From positions 406,043 to 470,042 of the forward strand of contig JAIPJS010000002.1 in the NCBI GenBank assembly GCA_021734025.1: DNA of 64,000 nucleotides, in the 5' to 3' direction. The translations under genes and the position numbers were made by a program. The stretch is from Candidatus Neomarinimicrobiota bacterium (GTDB lineage: Bacteria; Fidelibacterota; JAANXI01). The notes under the pieces are model-generated. The model made no database searches. It was not told the DNA's origin and saw nothing but the letters and a program-made list of their open reading frames with translations. Of the stretch, positions 30,536 to 39,281 are shown piece after piece. Every line of letters starts with the position of its first letter. Position 1 is the stretch's first letter.

Positions 30536-31961
30536 GGGCGTACTCGATTCGCGAAATTAGTTGGTCCTGTCCAATGAGTTCAATAACCTGGAATATCCCC
30601 GGACTCACTCCCATGCCGGTGATCGCCAGGCGTGTCGGATGAATGAGTTTTCCGGCGCCGACATCCAGGGAGTCCGCTGTATCTCGCAGCACCTTTTCAA
30701 TCTCTTCCGGATTCCAGGGTTCAATTTCCTTTGCCTCCCCTAACCAGACCTTCATCCGGTTGTTCACCGTGTTGTTCGGCCAAAATTTTTCCACGGCTTC
30801 CCGGTCAAACTCTGCCGGAGCGTTCCAGAAATATCTGCCATATTCTCCAAAATCTGAGATGGTTTTCATTCGGGATTTCAGCAACGTGATGACTTCGGTC
30901 AAATATTCCGAATTAGCACCATCTCCCGCAATTATCTGTTCCTCCGCCAATTCCCTTTTCACAAGGGGAAGCAATTCGGCTGTATCGGCTTTGGAAATGT
31001 GCTGCTCATTGACCCACCTGAGTTTTTTCTCGTCGAAGGCCGCTTCTGCTTTGGAGACGCGAAGCAGATCAAACTGTTCGATAAGTTCATCCGGAAGCAA
31101 AATCTCCTGGTTGCCTTTGGGTGTCCATCCCAGTAATGCTAAATAATTGAGCATGGCCGGCCGGAGATATCCTTTATCCCGGTATTCATTCACCGCTGTG
31201 GCACCGTGACGCTTACTCAACCGTTTCCCGTCGGAGCCCAAAATCAGCGGCAAATGCGCAAATTTCGGGACCGGATAATCCAGCGCTTTGTACAATAATA
31301 TTTGCTTCGGCGTATTGGAGAGATGATCCTTCCCGCGGATAACGTTCGTAATTCCCATATTGGCGTCATCCACCACAACAGCGAGCTGATACACCGGCGT
31401 GCCGTCCCGCCGCTGGATAATAAAATCGTCGATTTCCTCAGTGTTCACCGAAATTTTCTTATACACGCGATCCTTAAAGTTGATCCATCCCTGTTCCACA
31501 CGAAACCTGACAGCATACGGGTTCTCACTTTCCAAATGTTCCTGAATTTCTTCGTTTGACAAATTCCGGCAGGTTCCATCGTACTGGTAACTCTCCTGGT
31601 CCTTCTCGCCCGCAGCCAGTCGTTTCCGCTTCAATTCCTCCGGTGTGCAGAAACAGCGGTAGGCCTTCCCCGTCTCCAGCAAAGCATCCACCGCACTTCG
31701 ATGCGCCCCTTGATTGTCAGACTGATAAACGATCTCCTCATCGGCGGCGAGCCCCAGCCATTCCATGCTCTCCAGGATATTTTCCACCATTTTGGGGTCT
31801 GAACGCTCCACATCGGTGTCTTCGATACGCACCAGGAATTTCCCCTGATGCTGCCGGGCATATAGCCAGTTAAAGATGGCCGTACGGGCACCACCAACGT
31901 GGAGGTAGCCGGTGGGACTTGGAGCAAATCGGACGCGGGTTTCCTGCTCAGGTGCTGTCAT
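30516..31961 (-). CDS. gltX: Glutamyl-tRNA synthetase
   Basis: About 481 residues from the ATG at 31961; a TTG at 32000, preceded by GGAGG at some distance, would add 13 residues. Class I signatures: HIGH-type 'APSPTGYLHVGGARTAIFNW' and KMSKS-type 'DGKRLSKRHGATAVNEYRD'. It charges tRNA-Glu in the cytoplasm (and possibly tRNA-Gln where Gln is made by transamidation). Its start overlaps the end of the DUF3566-like gene and its end overlaps the next gene, so it sits in a tightly packed minus-strand operon. Confidence 0.95.
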   Translation of the reverse strand: MTAPEQETRVRFAPSPTGYLHVGGARTAIFNWLYARQHQGKFLVRIEDTDVERSDPKMVENILESMEWLGLAADEEIVYQSDNQGAHRSAVDALLETGKAYRCFCTPEELKRKRLAAGEKDQESYQYDGTCRNLSNEEIQEHLESENPYAVRFRVEQGWINFKDRVYKKISVNTEEIDDFIIQRRDGTPVYQLAVVVDDANMGITNVIRGKDHLSNTPKQILLYKALDYPVPKFAHLPLILGSDGKRLSKRHGATAVNEYRDKGYLRPAMLNYLALLGWTPKGNQEILLPDELIEQFDLLRVSKAEAAFDEKKLRWVNEQHISKADTAELLPLVKRELAEEQIIAGDGANSEYLTEVITLLKSRMKTISDFGEYGRYFWNAPAEFDREAVEKFWPNNTVNNRMKVWLGEAKEIEPWNPEEIEKVLRDTADSLDVGAGKLIHPTRLAITGMGVSPGIFQVIELIGQDQLISRIEYALENLPL

Positions 31962-32415
31962 TGGTCTTGGGTGTGTCCTTTTCAGTTTCGGATTGTTCAA
32001 CTTTGGTTTCCGGAACCTCCATAGAAGTTGTCGTTACTTCCGACTGGCTGCCGGACTGCACCTCCGTACGGAATGAATCGGGCAGTGAGATCTCAAATTC
32101 GAATCCGCCCGACCGGGCATTAACCCAATTGTACATCAGTGCGCCAACCCCTGCGAATACGGTAAATAAAACGCTTCCTATTACGCCGTTGAAGACAGAG
32201 AAAACCATAACGAACAAACCGCCAATATTCTGGAATGCATCCGGTTGAAATGCTACTCCGGAATCGGGCATGTACATGGCAAATTGTCGAAATAATCCAA
32301 GCCAGAAGATCCCAAACAATAATGTCCCCAGAATAAAAACAGTTAAACTCACGATAAATACATTTTTCACAAATGGCCAAAGAGGGATGGAATATAATTT
32401 AATGGTATGCCGCAT
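31948..32415 (-). CDS. Small membrane protein, DUF3566-like
   Basis: 155 residues. Two membrane segments, about 19-41 (VFIVSLTVFILGTLLFGIFW) and 66-92 (GLFVMVFSVFNGVIGSVLFT and onward), then 'ALMYNWVNARSGGFEFEISL', which resembles the 'lyNl.a...GG' ending of DUF3566 proteins. The last 45 residues are polar and Thr/Glu-rich. DUF3566 proteins have no settled role. The gene overlaps gltX start by about 14 bases. Confidence 0.72.
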   Translation of the reverse strand: MRHTIKLYSIPLWPFVKNVFIVSLTVFILGTLLFGIFWLGLFRQFAMYMPDSGVAFQPDAFQNIGGLFVMVFSVFNGVIGSVLFTVFAGVGALMYNWVNARSGGFEFEISLPDSFRTEVQSGSQSEVTTTSMEVPETKVEQSETEKDTPKTNDST

Positions 32416-32500
32416 AAACTCTGTACTCCGTTTTATTATTGAAAATTACTCTGATGCCCATTGAAAATCAATTAATGAGCAACAAAAAAGCCCTGCCGTA

Positions 32501-33061
32501 TTAAGGTTCCAGAATGCTTTTCAGGTTCCGAATGATAAAGGCGGTTACCCCCCAGACTTTATAGGAATTATATTCATAAAACCAAACATCCACCTCAGTA
32601 TCTCCTCGGGGGTACTTTTTTGTATAACCGTTGGCATCATGCATAAAAAAATCCAGCGGCACGGTAAAATAATCCGAAACCTCTCCCGGCTCCATGGTGA
32701 GTTCCGGCAACATCGGGACGTATCCGATGAATGGTGACACAATAAAGCCGGTTGGCGTCCAGAGATCATCGATCCGGCCTATGACCTCAATTTGATCCGG
32801 GGTAAGGGCTATTTCTTCCCGGGTCTCCCGAAGCGCAGTCTCCCGCACATCGGCGTCCTGAGGTTCCACTGCACCGCCGGGAAATGCGACCTGCCCCTTG
32901 TGATGTTCAACCTCATCCGTCCGGACAGTAAGCAGAATTTCCAGATTGTCTTCACTCTCCACAATCGGGATTAATACTGCTGCCCGGACCAGATCCATAG
33001 CGGCCAGCTGCCGTGGAACATGGTTCTGGATCCGCTTCCGTATATGGTTCATTTCGATCAT
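32501..33061 (-). CDS. NUDIX hydrolase, CoA-pyrophosphatase-like
   Basis: 186 residues. NUDIX box 'GGAVEPQDADVRETALRETR' followed by EEIAL, with the upstream 'HHKGQVAFPGG' that is typical of the coenzyme A diphosphatase (NudL/NUDT7-like) group. It would hydrolyse a nucleoside diphosphate derivative, perhaps CoA or its oxidised forms. First gene of the minus-strand operon toward gltX, and divergent from the receptor kinase at 33262. Alternative start at 33052 (the second Met). Confidence 0.88.
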   Translation of the reverse strand: MIEMNHIRKRIQNHVPRQLAAMDLVRAAVLIPIVESEDNLEILLTVRTDEVEHHKGQVAFPGGAVEPQDADVRETALRETREEIALTPDQIEVIGRIDDLWTPTGFIVSPFIGYVPMLPELTMEPGEVSDYFTVPLDFFMHDANGYTKKYPRGDTEVDVWFYEYNSYKVWGVTAFIIRNLKSILEP

Positions 33062-33261
33062 TATAGAATCCGGGATAATTGATTAGCCGAATCTTAGAAA
33101 GAACCGCCGAAAGAGTAAAGCAGTATTCAAATCACCGGGACGGGATATCATTTCTATTACCTGAATTTCAGGAAAAGAGTGGACATACGAATCCGAAATG
33201 CTAATATTACGGCGATTGACTTTTCAACCTTCCCTCTATTACACAAAGATATTCGACAGGT

Positions 33262-36200
33262 ATGAAAATTTCGTATTTATGGGTCCAGGGCATTCTCTCT
33301 ATCGTTCTGCTGTCCGGAATGTGCCTGGCAGAAACTGTACAGGCATCCGTCTGGTACCGCCAGCTACCGGTGGAACTCGGCGCTATGCTGCGGATGGAGA
33401 ATCCCAAAAATGGGGTGGCTATTTCCCGGGGTCGTGGCGAGGATGTCTCCGGTCAGGTGTATCGGTTTAATGGGGAGGTATGGACGTCAGTACTCGCCTT
33501 TCCCTACTCGGATTTTCCGTTAGTAGCGCAGTATGACTCAACCACAATCTGGTCGGTTAACCATCTCGTGCATTTCGGCGATTACCGGCCTGTGCACACA
33601 GCCATTACTCCGGACATTCAAAGAGAGATTTCACTCCCGCCTGTCATGTGGGACGCAGTGGATTACGCCATGTGGAAGGATTGGCAGGTATTTCCGGATG
33701 GTACCGCCTGGATGGTCGGCCAGCAGGGGCACATTCTCAGGTACAATGGTGCGCAGTGGTATGCTGTAGAGAGTCCGGTACATAATACCGGATCCGATGA
33801 TTTTTTCGAGGGCGACCTGAACGGCCTCTCTATGCTCACGCCCGAATCCGGCGGGGCAGTTGGCCGGGACGGAATAATCTTACGGTACGAAAATGAAGCC
33901 TGGATTCAGATCGAATCTCCAGTCACCTTTCAATTGTACGACGTGGATGTCATTGATGCAGAATTTGCCTGGGCAGTTGGTGAAAAGGGTACAATCTTGC
34001 AGTATGACGGGAGGAAATGGCAGCGGCTGCCGATTGTGACCCGTGACAACCTCCAGGCTGTCCGTGCGGTGAGCCGGGATAGCGCCTGGATCGTTGGTAT
34101 GAACAATACATTCCTCACTCTGAATAACGGAACCTGGACACCGGATCGGAGCCTGGAGCCATTTGGCGACGATCTTAGAGATATCGATGGGGTGCGGAAC
34201 GAGTCGGGCGGTTACGATCTATGGATTATTGGTGACCGGGGAATCTACACCAACGCGCAAACACTGGGATTTTCGTTCTCCGATGTGACGGAGAATGCCT
34301 CGCTTCGCCGCTCCGGTGAAGCCGGGATCTTTTATCCCCGGGAGGATCGGTATCGGCCGGATCTCCTGGTTCTGGAAAAGGACAGCCCCAATCTGGTCTA
34401 CGATAATACTCCAAGCGATCGGTTTGGGGAGATCACCGGTGAAACAAATTTGATGGACGCCCCCCTTGGCGCAAATGTTTCCTCGGTGGGTGACGTAAAC
34501 AACGATGGAAACCAAGATCTGTTTTTCCTCCTGGATCAGAACCAATTCCGGCTGTACCTCGGCACCGGATCTGGCAAATATATTGATTACACTCATCAAA
34601 GCCGGTTGACGCTGCAACCTGTCGAGCCGACTGCCAATAATTCCGCTCGGTTCGTCGATCTTGATAATGACGGCAACCTGGATCTCTACATTTCGAATTA
34701 CGACAACCGGGATATGCTCTTTCAGGGAGACGGAACCGGACGTTTTACGGATGTGTTCCCATCAACCGGTATCACAAAACCTCCTGGACACCGTTCATAC
34801 GGCGCCACTTTCAGCGATTTTGACAATGACGGACGAGTAGATATCCTGCTGGCTTACCAGCGAGCGGTAGACGGCTATCTGTTCGAGATCTACTACAACC
34901 GGGGCGAGCTGCAATTTCAACGATATGTGGATTCCAGCTTTGTGAGTCCGGGGGGGCTATCCGTTTTACCGACAGTAACGGTTCCGGCAGATCTGAACAA
35001 TGATAACCGGACAGACATCTTCGTTTACAACCAGAAAGCGCCTTCCTGGATTTTACAACAGGAGCCGGATGGTAGTTTTACCAATGTCGGTGAGCAGGCC
35101 GGCTTTACGAAAGTTTTTATCAGTCCCGAGCCGAATAATGGCATCGTCAATATCGCGGATGTAAACAACGACGGCTGGCCTGATGTCGGCCTCGGTGGTA
35201 AACTCTATTTAAATGAGCCGGGCATGGTTTTTACGGAGATTAGCAACCGGGTCGGGATCGCCTTTGCCGGGACACCGACATTCGCCGATTATGATGATGA
35301 CGGCGATCAGGATATGTTTATCGGCAGCTCCCGGGTGAGTTTTGGGCAGGGAGTCCGTGCTGCCCTGTTCAGGAATAATCTGAATAACAGGCAATTCATA
35401 AAGATTCGGCCCGTTGGTAATGTGAGTAACAGGGACGCTATCGGGGCAAGGATTGAATTGCTTCCATCGAATGGCCGGTCAAGTGGGTTAATCCAGCGAA
35501 GAGAAATTGGATTAGGCGGCAGTCCGCTCACCGGCCAATACATGGGAGAGGCTCACTTTGGCGTCCGGCCCGGAAATTCATATTCCGCCAGGATCCACTT
35601 TCCTAGCGGGAAGACGGTTGAACGGAAAAATCTGCATCCCGGCGAAACAGTAACCATACGCGAATCAAAACTCCTGGCACATATCGGAATCCTTACCTTC
35701 CAATCTATCCAACGCACCTTTCGGATGATTCGCTGGTCTTCGCACTGGGTAAACCTGTTGATGCTACTTCTGATTATCGCTGGGAGTATTTTTATCGGTC
35801 TACGATTGGAGGCAAAACGCTTCGTGACCAAGTGGTATTTTTCCATACCGGCACTCCTTCTCTACTTTATGATAACTCACTTCTCCATTCTGCAGCCTGA
35901 AATGGTCTCTGCAAGCCTTGCGCTTGGTGGAGTTCTCCTGTATAGTGCCGGGTCCATTGCCGCCGCCCGACAGGTGCTACGGTATCGGGATTCGCAGTTT
36001 GTCTCGCATTACAAATTGGAACAGTTAGTAGGTGAAGGCGGGATGGGCAAGGTGTACAGAGCTACGGATATTCATTCCAGAGAAACGGTGGCGATTAAAA
36101 TTTTACACGATGCGCTTCTGGAAGATCCACAGAACCGAAAGCGTCTTACAGGGGAAGGACGATTGCTCTCGGATTTTGATCATCCGCATATCGTCCGGAT

Positions 36201-36792
36201 ACTGGAATACGGGGAATCCCGAAATCAGGGCTTTCTGGCCATGGAATACCTGGAGGGTGGCACATTGCACGACTTTTTGCAGGTACAACATCCTTTGGAA
36301 CTCTCCCGGATTATTGATTTTACACTGCAGATCGGTGCAGGGCTCTCTGCTATCCACGCCCGGAATATAATCCACCGAGATCTTAAGAGCGGCAATATTA
36401 TGATAGACGGTAACGGCGTTTTGCGGATTATGGACTTTGGCTTGTCCAAAACGCCCCTGGTCACAATGATGACGTCCCTGGGAACGGTCGTCGGTACCCT
36501 TGGATACGTGGCACCGGAACAGATCACGAGTGTCGATCCGGATACCCGATCAGATATATTTTCGCTGGGAGTCATTCTGTACGAGCTCCTCACAAACCAG
36601 CTCCCGTTCACCGGTGCAAATGAAATGGCCGTTATCCATGCCATCTTTAATACCCATCCGGCGGCGCCGTCTTCCCTGCGGTCGGACATTCCCACGGATG
36701 TGGATGACATCGTTGCCAAATGTATAGCGAAGTCGCCTGATGATCGGTATCAAACCATGGACGAAATTGTTTCTGTACTAGAAAAATTGTGA
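33262..36792 (+). CDS. Receptor-type Ser/Thr kinase with periplasmic beta-propellers (YCF48/BNR, VCBS, ASPIC)
   Basis: 1176 residues, a striking fusion. Signal sequence 1-30. Residues about 30-330: a first propeller with repeats such as 'AWAVGEKGTILQYDGRKWQR' and 'GGAVGRDGIILRYENEAW' (YCF48/BNR-like). Residues about 380-700: six VCBS/FG-GAP Ca-binding motifs (DVNNDGNQDLF at 411, DLDNDGNLDLY at 467, DFDNDGRVDIL at 519, DLNNDNRTDIF, DVNNDGWPDV, DYDDDGDQDMF). Residues 720-800: ASPIC/UnbV domain ('GARIELLPSNGRSSG'). Three membrane helices at about 828-905. Residues 917-1176: kinase with 'LVGEGGMGKVYRA' (P-loop), 'VAIKIL', catalytic 'IIHRDLKSGNIM', 'DFG' and 'GTLGYVAPEQI', so it should be active. 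It is likely to sense a periplasmic or surface ligand and to signal inside. The sigma54 activator 150 bases downstream is the obvious candidate target. Confidence 0.92.
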   Translation: MKISYLWVQGILSIVLLSGMCLAETVQASVWYRQLPVELGAMLRMENPKNGVAISRGRGEDVSGQVYRFNGEVWTSVLAFPYSDFPLVAQYDSTTIWSVNHLVHFGDYRPVHTAITPDIQREISLPPVMWDAVDYAMWKDWQVFPDGTAWMVGQQGHILRYNGAQWYAVESPVHNTGSDDFFEGDLNGLSMLTPESGGAVGRDGIILRYENEAWIQIESPVTFQLYDVDVIDAEFAWAVGEKGTILQYDGRKWQRLPIVTRDNLQAVRAVSRDSAWIVGMNNTFLTLNNGTWTPDRSLEPFGDDLRDIDGVRNESGGYDLWIIGDRGIYTNAQTLGFSFSDVTENASLRRSGEAGIFYPREDRYRPDLLVLEKDSPNLVYDNTPSDRFGEITGETNLMDAPLGANVSSVGDVNNDGNQDLFFLLDQNQFRLYLGTGSGKYIDYTHQSRLTLQPVEPTANNSARFVDLDNDGNLDLYISNYDNRDMLFQGDGTGRFTDVFPSTGITKPPGHRSYGATFSDFDNDGRVDILLAYQRAVDGYLFEIYYNRGELQFQRYVDSSFVSPGGLSVLPTVTVPADLNNDNRTDIFVYNQKAPSWILQQEPDGSFTNVGEQAGFTKVFISPEPNNGIVNIADVNNDGWPDVGLGGKLYLNEPGMVFTEISNRVGIAFAGTPTFADYDDDGDQDMFIGSSRVSFGQGVRAALFRNNLNNRQFIKIRPVGNVSNRDAIGARIELLPSNGRSSGLIQRREIGLGGSPLTGQYMGEAHFGVRPGNSYSARIHFPSGKTVERKNLHPGETVTIRESKLLAHIGILTFQSIQRTFRMIRWSSHWVNLLMLLLIIAGSIFIGLRLEAKRFVTKWYFSIPALLLYFMITHFSILQPEMVSASLALGGVLLYSAGSIAAARQVLRYRDSQFVSHYKLEQLVGEGGMGKVYRATDIHSRETVAIKILHDALLEDPQNRKRLTGEGRLLSDFDHPHIVRILEYGESRNQGFLAMEYLEGGTLHDFLQVQHPLELSRIIDFTLQIGAGLSAIHARNIIHRDLKSGNIMIDGNGVLRIMDFGLSKTPLVTMMTSLGTVVGTLGYVAPEQITSVDPDTRSDIFSLGVILYELLTNQLPFTGANEMAVIHAIFNTHPAAPSSLRSDIPTDVDDIVAKCIAKSPDDRYQTMDEIVSVLEKL

Positions 36793-36944
36793 TAAACCCG
36801 GAATGCTATTTCCATGGGAGAGGACTATTTGGCGGGAATTTCCGTTTGTATATGTATGGTGACAGTATAATATTTATATATTCACACGTTTCAAACCGAT
36901 ATCAAACCTTTTAACGACAGAATTTAGAGCAAATTAAAACCACA

Positions 36945-38678
36945 ATGCCTGATCGTACAGTCGATTACCAATCCTTTCAAACTCTGTTACAGGAGCGATT
37001 CAGCGAATTGACAGCTGACTTTACCGCGCTGGAGCAATCGTTGGAGAATACAGCCGGTGAATCAGAACTGAAGGCGCTCCATGCTATATATTCGAAACTG
37101 CTCCGGACCCAACAGGAGATCTCCCAGCAACTAAAGCGTTTTCAAGCCGAAAGTGGCAATCTCCAGGAAACTACTGAATGGCTGCGCGAAGAAAAGCGGC
37201 GATTGGAGGTGCTGTACAGTGCAGGCATCACCTTCTCTGCTGAATTAGAAGTAAAAAGTTTGTTGGAAAAAGCCATTGACGTGGTAGTAAACGAACTGGA
37301 TGCCGATGCCGGTTTCATCATCCTGGTCGATCAGTCCGGTAGGACAGAGACCGTATCCGCCTATAATATGCTGCTGGAAGATCGACCGGATGCCGAGGAG
37401 GTCAGTCGGACCGTTATCCTGGACGCTATGGAAAATGCCGAACCGGTTACAACGCAGGATAAAGGTTCCAGCAACCGGATCGCGGCGCAATCCAGCGTAA
37501 TTCGGCTGGGAATTTCAGCGGTGATGTGCGTTCCGCTTCTCCATGAAGATATGGTGTGCGGTGCTGTTTATCTCGATCGGCGGGACAAGAAGAATCCGTT
37601 CACGGAACGGGATCTCTCCTATCTCCTCTCGTTTGCCAAGCAGATTGTTTTCGGCCTGCAAACTTCCAGGCGGTTTGATCAGTTCCAGCAGGATCTGCTT
37701 GCTGATTCCACGCTGAAATTTTCCGATTTACGCGATCAGTTCGACTGTGAGGATATCATTGGCTCAAGTCCGAAGTTGTTTGAAATTCTGAAACTCGCCG
37801 CGAAGATTGCGCCGACAGATGCGCCAGTAGTTATCCTGGGTGAGAGCGGTACGGGGAAGGATCTGCTGGCTCAAACTATTCATCTGAACAGCCCCAGAAG
37901 TAAAAAAGCATTTATTACCATAGATTGCGGGGCGATCCCGGGAGATCTCCTTGAATCAGAGCTGTTCGGCTATGAAAAGGGAGCCTTCACCGGTGCCACC
38001 CAATCCAAACCAGGCAAACTGGAATTGGCGGATGGGGGGACCGTTTTCCTGAATGAAATCGGTGAAATGCCTGTCGCACTGCAGGCAAAACTGCTCCGTA
38101 TTATTCAAACCGGCGAAGTAGAGCGGCTCGGCGGCGTGGAAACCAACACCATAGACACCAGATTTATCGCCGCAACCAATAAGGATATTCCGCAGTTAGT
38201 CAAGACAGGCGAATTCCGTGAAGATCTGTATTACCGGCTGAAGGTCTTTGAACTGTATATGCCATCCCTGTCAGAACGGAAGGAAGATATAACTGAACTT
38301 GTTGACTATTTCCTGCAAGAATTCTCGTCTGATGACGAACCACCGGAAATCAGCGAAGAGGTACTTCATCTGCTGGAAGAATATCACTGGCCGGGCAATA
38401 TCCGGGAATTATCCAATGTTATCCAACGATGTGTTGTCCTGGCCAAAGACAACAAAATCCAGGTATCAGATCTTCCTAAGGAACAGGTGAAGCAGACCAA
38501 AACCGAAAGCTATACCGCACCGGATCAGTCCCTCCGGGATGCGGAAGAATCATTTCGCCGATATTATATCAAAAAGACGCTGAAACGAACCGAATCCAAA
38601 ACCGAGGCAGCAGAAATCCTCGGTATTAACCGATCCCACCTGCACAAGCTCCTCTCCCAACTAAACATTACTGACTAA
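36945..38678 (+). CDS. GAF-domain sigma54-dependent transcriptional activator
   Basis: 577 residues. Residues 1-95: coiled coil rich in Glu/Gln/Leu. Residues about 95-245: GAF domain ('LEVLYSAGITFSAELEVKSL', 'ISAVMCVPLLHEDMVCGAVY'). Residues 268-500: AAA+ sigma54-activation domain with Walker A 'GESGTGKD' (299), 'GYEKGAFTGA' (loop that contacts sigma54) and arginine-rich 'FREDLYYRLKVFELYMPSL'. Walker B reads 'GGTVFLNEIGEMP', with Asn where most family members have Asp. C-terminal 550-577: Fis-type helix-turn-helix 'AAEILGINRSHLHKLL'. There is no receiver or FHA domain, so input comes through GAF, the coiled coil, or phosphorylation by the neighbouring kinase. A sigma54-like promoter lies 130 bases downstream of the gene. 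Confidence 0.94.
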   Translation: MPDRTVDYQSFQTLLQERFSELTADFTALEQSLENTAGESELKALHAIYSKLLRTQQEISQQLKRFQAESGNLQETTEWLREEKRRLEVLYSAGITFSAELEVKSLLEKAIDVVVNELDADAGFIILVDQSGRTETVSAYNMLLEDRPDAEEVSRTVILDAMENAEPVTTQDKGSSNRIAAQSSVIRLGISAVMCVPLLHEDMVCGAVYLDRRDKKNPFTERDLSYLLSFAKQIVFGLQTSRRFDQFQQDLLADSTLKFSDLRDQFDCEDIIGSSPKLFEILKLAAKIAPTDAPVVILGESGTGKDLLAQTIHLNSPRSKKAFITIDCGAIPGDLLESELFGYEKGAFTGATQSKPGKLELADGGTVFLNEIGEMPVALQAKLLRIIQTGEVERLGGVETNTIDTRFIAATNKDIPQLVKTGEFREDLYYRLKVFELYMPSLSERKEDITELVDYFLQEFSSDDEPPEISEEVLHLLEEYHWPGNIRELSNVIQRCVVLAKDNKIQVSDLPKEQVKQTKTESYTAPDQSLRDAEESFRRYYIKKTLKRTESKTEAAEILGINRSHLHKLLSQLNITD

Positions 38679-38703
38679 CTGTTGGTTTTTCGCAACAGTT
38701 AGT
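38674..38703 (+). terminator. Hairpin after the sigma54 activator gene
   Basis: Perfect 11-bp stem ACTAACTGTTG/CAACAGTTAGT with loop GTTTTTCG, starting in the stop codon. The following sequence (ATTTCAG) is a poor T run, so termination is only likely. Confidence 0.55.
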
Positions 38704-38803
38704 ATTTCAGGTGTTGCACTATTCCAACATCTCTTTCCCTTCTATTTCTCGTAAAAATTAATAATTGACTATATATCAGCGACTTACAGTTGAGCGCTGA
38801 AGA

Positions 38804-38820
38804 TTGGTACGCTCTTTGAA
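38804..38820 (+). promoter_or_regulatory. Candidate sigma54 (-24/-12) promoter
   Basis: TTGGTACGCTCTTTGAA resembles TTGGCACG-N4-TTGCA: GG at 38806-38807 and the -12 dinucleotide at 38818-38819 (GA, not GC) are ten bases apart as required. It follows the sigma54 activator gene and would drive transcription from about 38831 into the structured leader and the receiver-like gene at 38992. One key base of the -12 box is off. Confidence 0.4.
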
Positions 38821-38887
38821 TTAGTTGTAACAAGACAAAACAAATTGTGATACCAAAATCAAATGAATTACGACTTACCACAAACAG

Positions 38888-38954
38888 AATAAGGGTGCCC
38901 CTCCAAAAACGGTAGGTGGATGCCCTCCCATCATCCCCTGCCGTTGCCCTTATT
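38888..38954 (+). ncRNA. Strong two-stem structured RNA leader of unknown class
   Basis: Outer stem AATAAGGG/CCCTTATT (38888-38895 with 38947-38954) and inner nine-pair stem AACGGTAGG/CCTGCCGTT (38908-38916 with 38937-38945, one GU pair). The 12-base left bulge is TGCCCCTCCAAA and the loop includes TGGATGCCCTCCC. It lies between the sigma54-like promoter and the start codon at 38992. I do not recognise a known riboswitch class; a terminator, a leader or a small RNA are possible. Confidence 0.45.
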
Positions 38955-38991
38955 TATCAGTCACGATTGAATCAGAGGGTACTGATCGCTT

Positions 38992-39234
38992 ATGGAGAAA
39001 CACCTACTAATCGTTGAGTCCGATCTGGACGAGCTGCGAAAAATTCGAGAAATGTTTGCTCGTGAAGGTTACAACATTATGACCGCTACCGACAAAGAGA
39101 CAGTAGTGGAGATATTACAAAATATTCCGGTCAAACTGGTGATCGGTGCTCCCCAAGTCCTGATGGATGTCAGGATTACACCTGCAAAGCGAACACATGA
39201 TGGGCATCCCCGGGATAAAAAGCCCGGGGAGTAA
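38992..39234 (+). CDS. Truncated receiver-domain-like protein
   Basis: 80 residues. The first 60 look like the start of a response-regulator receiver ('HLLIVESDLDELRKIREMFA', then 'EGYNIMTATDKETVVEILQN' and 'VKLVIGAPQVLMD'), with the N-terminal acidic pocket reduced to 'VESD'. Where the phospho-acceptor Asp should be, the sequence reads 'VIGAPQ', so it cannot be phosphorylated in the normal way. The remaining 20 residues are unrelated and basic and run through a CCCCGGG/CCCGGGG hairpin (39208-39229), suggesting loss of the domain's second half by frameshift or deletion. It is either a remnant or a short pseudo-receiver. It lies downstream of the sigma54-like promoter. Confidence 0.55.
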   Translation: MEKHLLIVESDLDELRKIREMFAREGYNIMTATDKETVVEILQNIPVKLVIGAPQVLMDVRITPAKRTHDGHPRDKKPGE

Positions 39235-39281
39235 TCCCACTGCCCTGTTCACGTTCAAAAACACACAACAAGGAGAAACAA

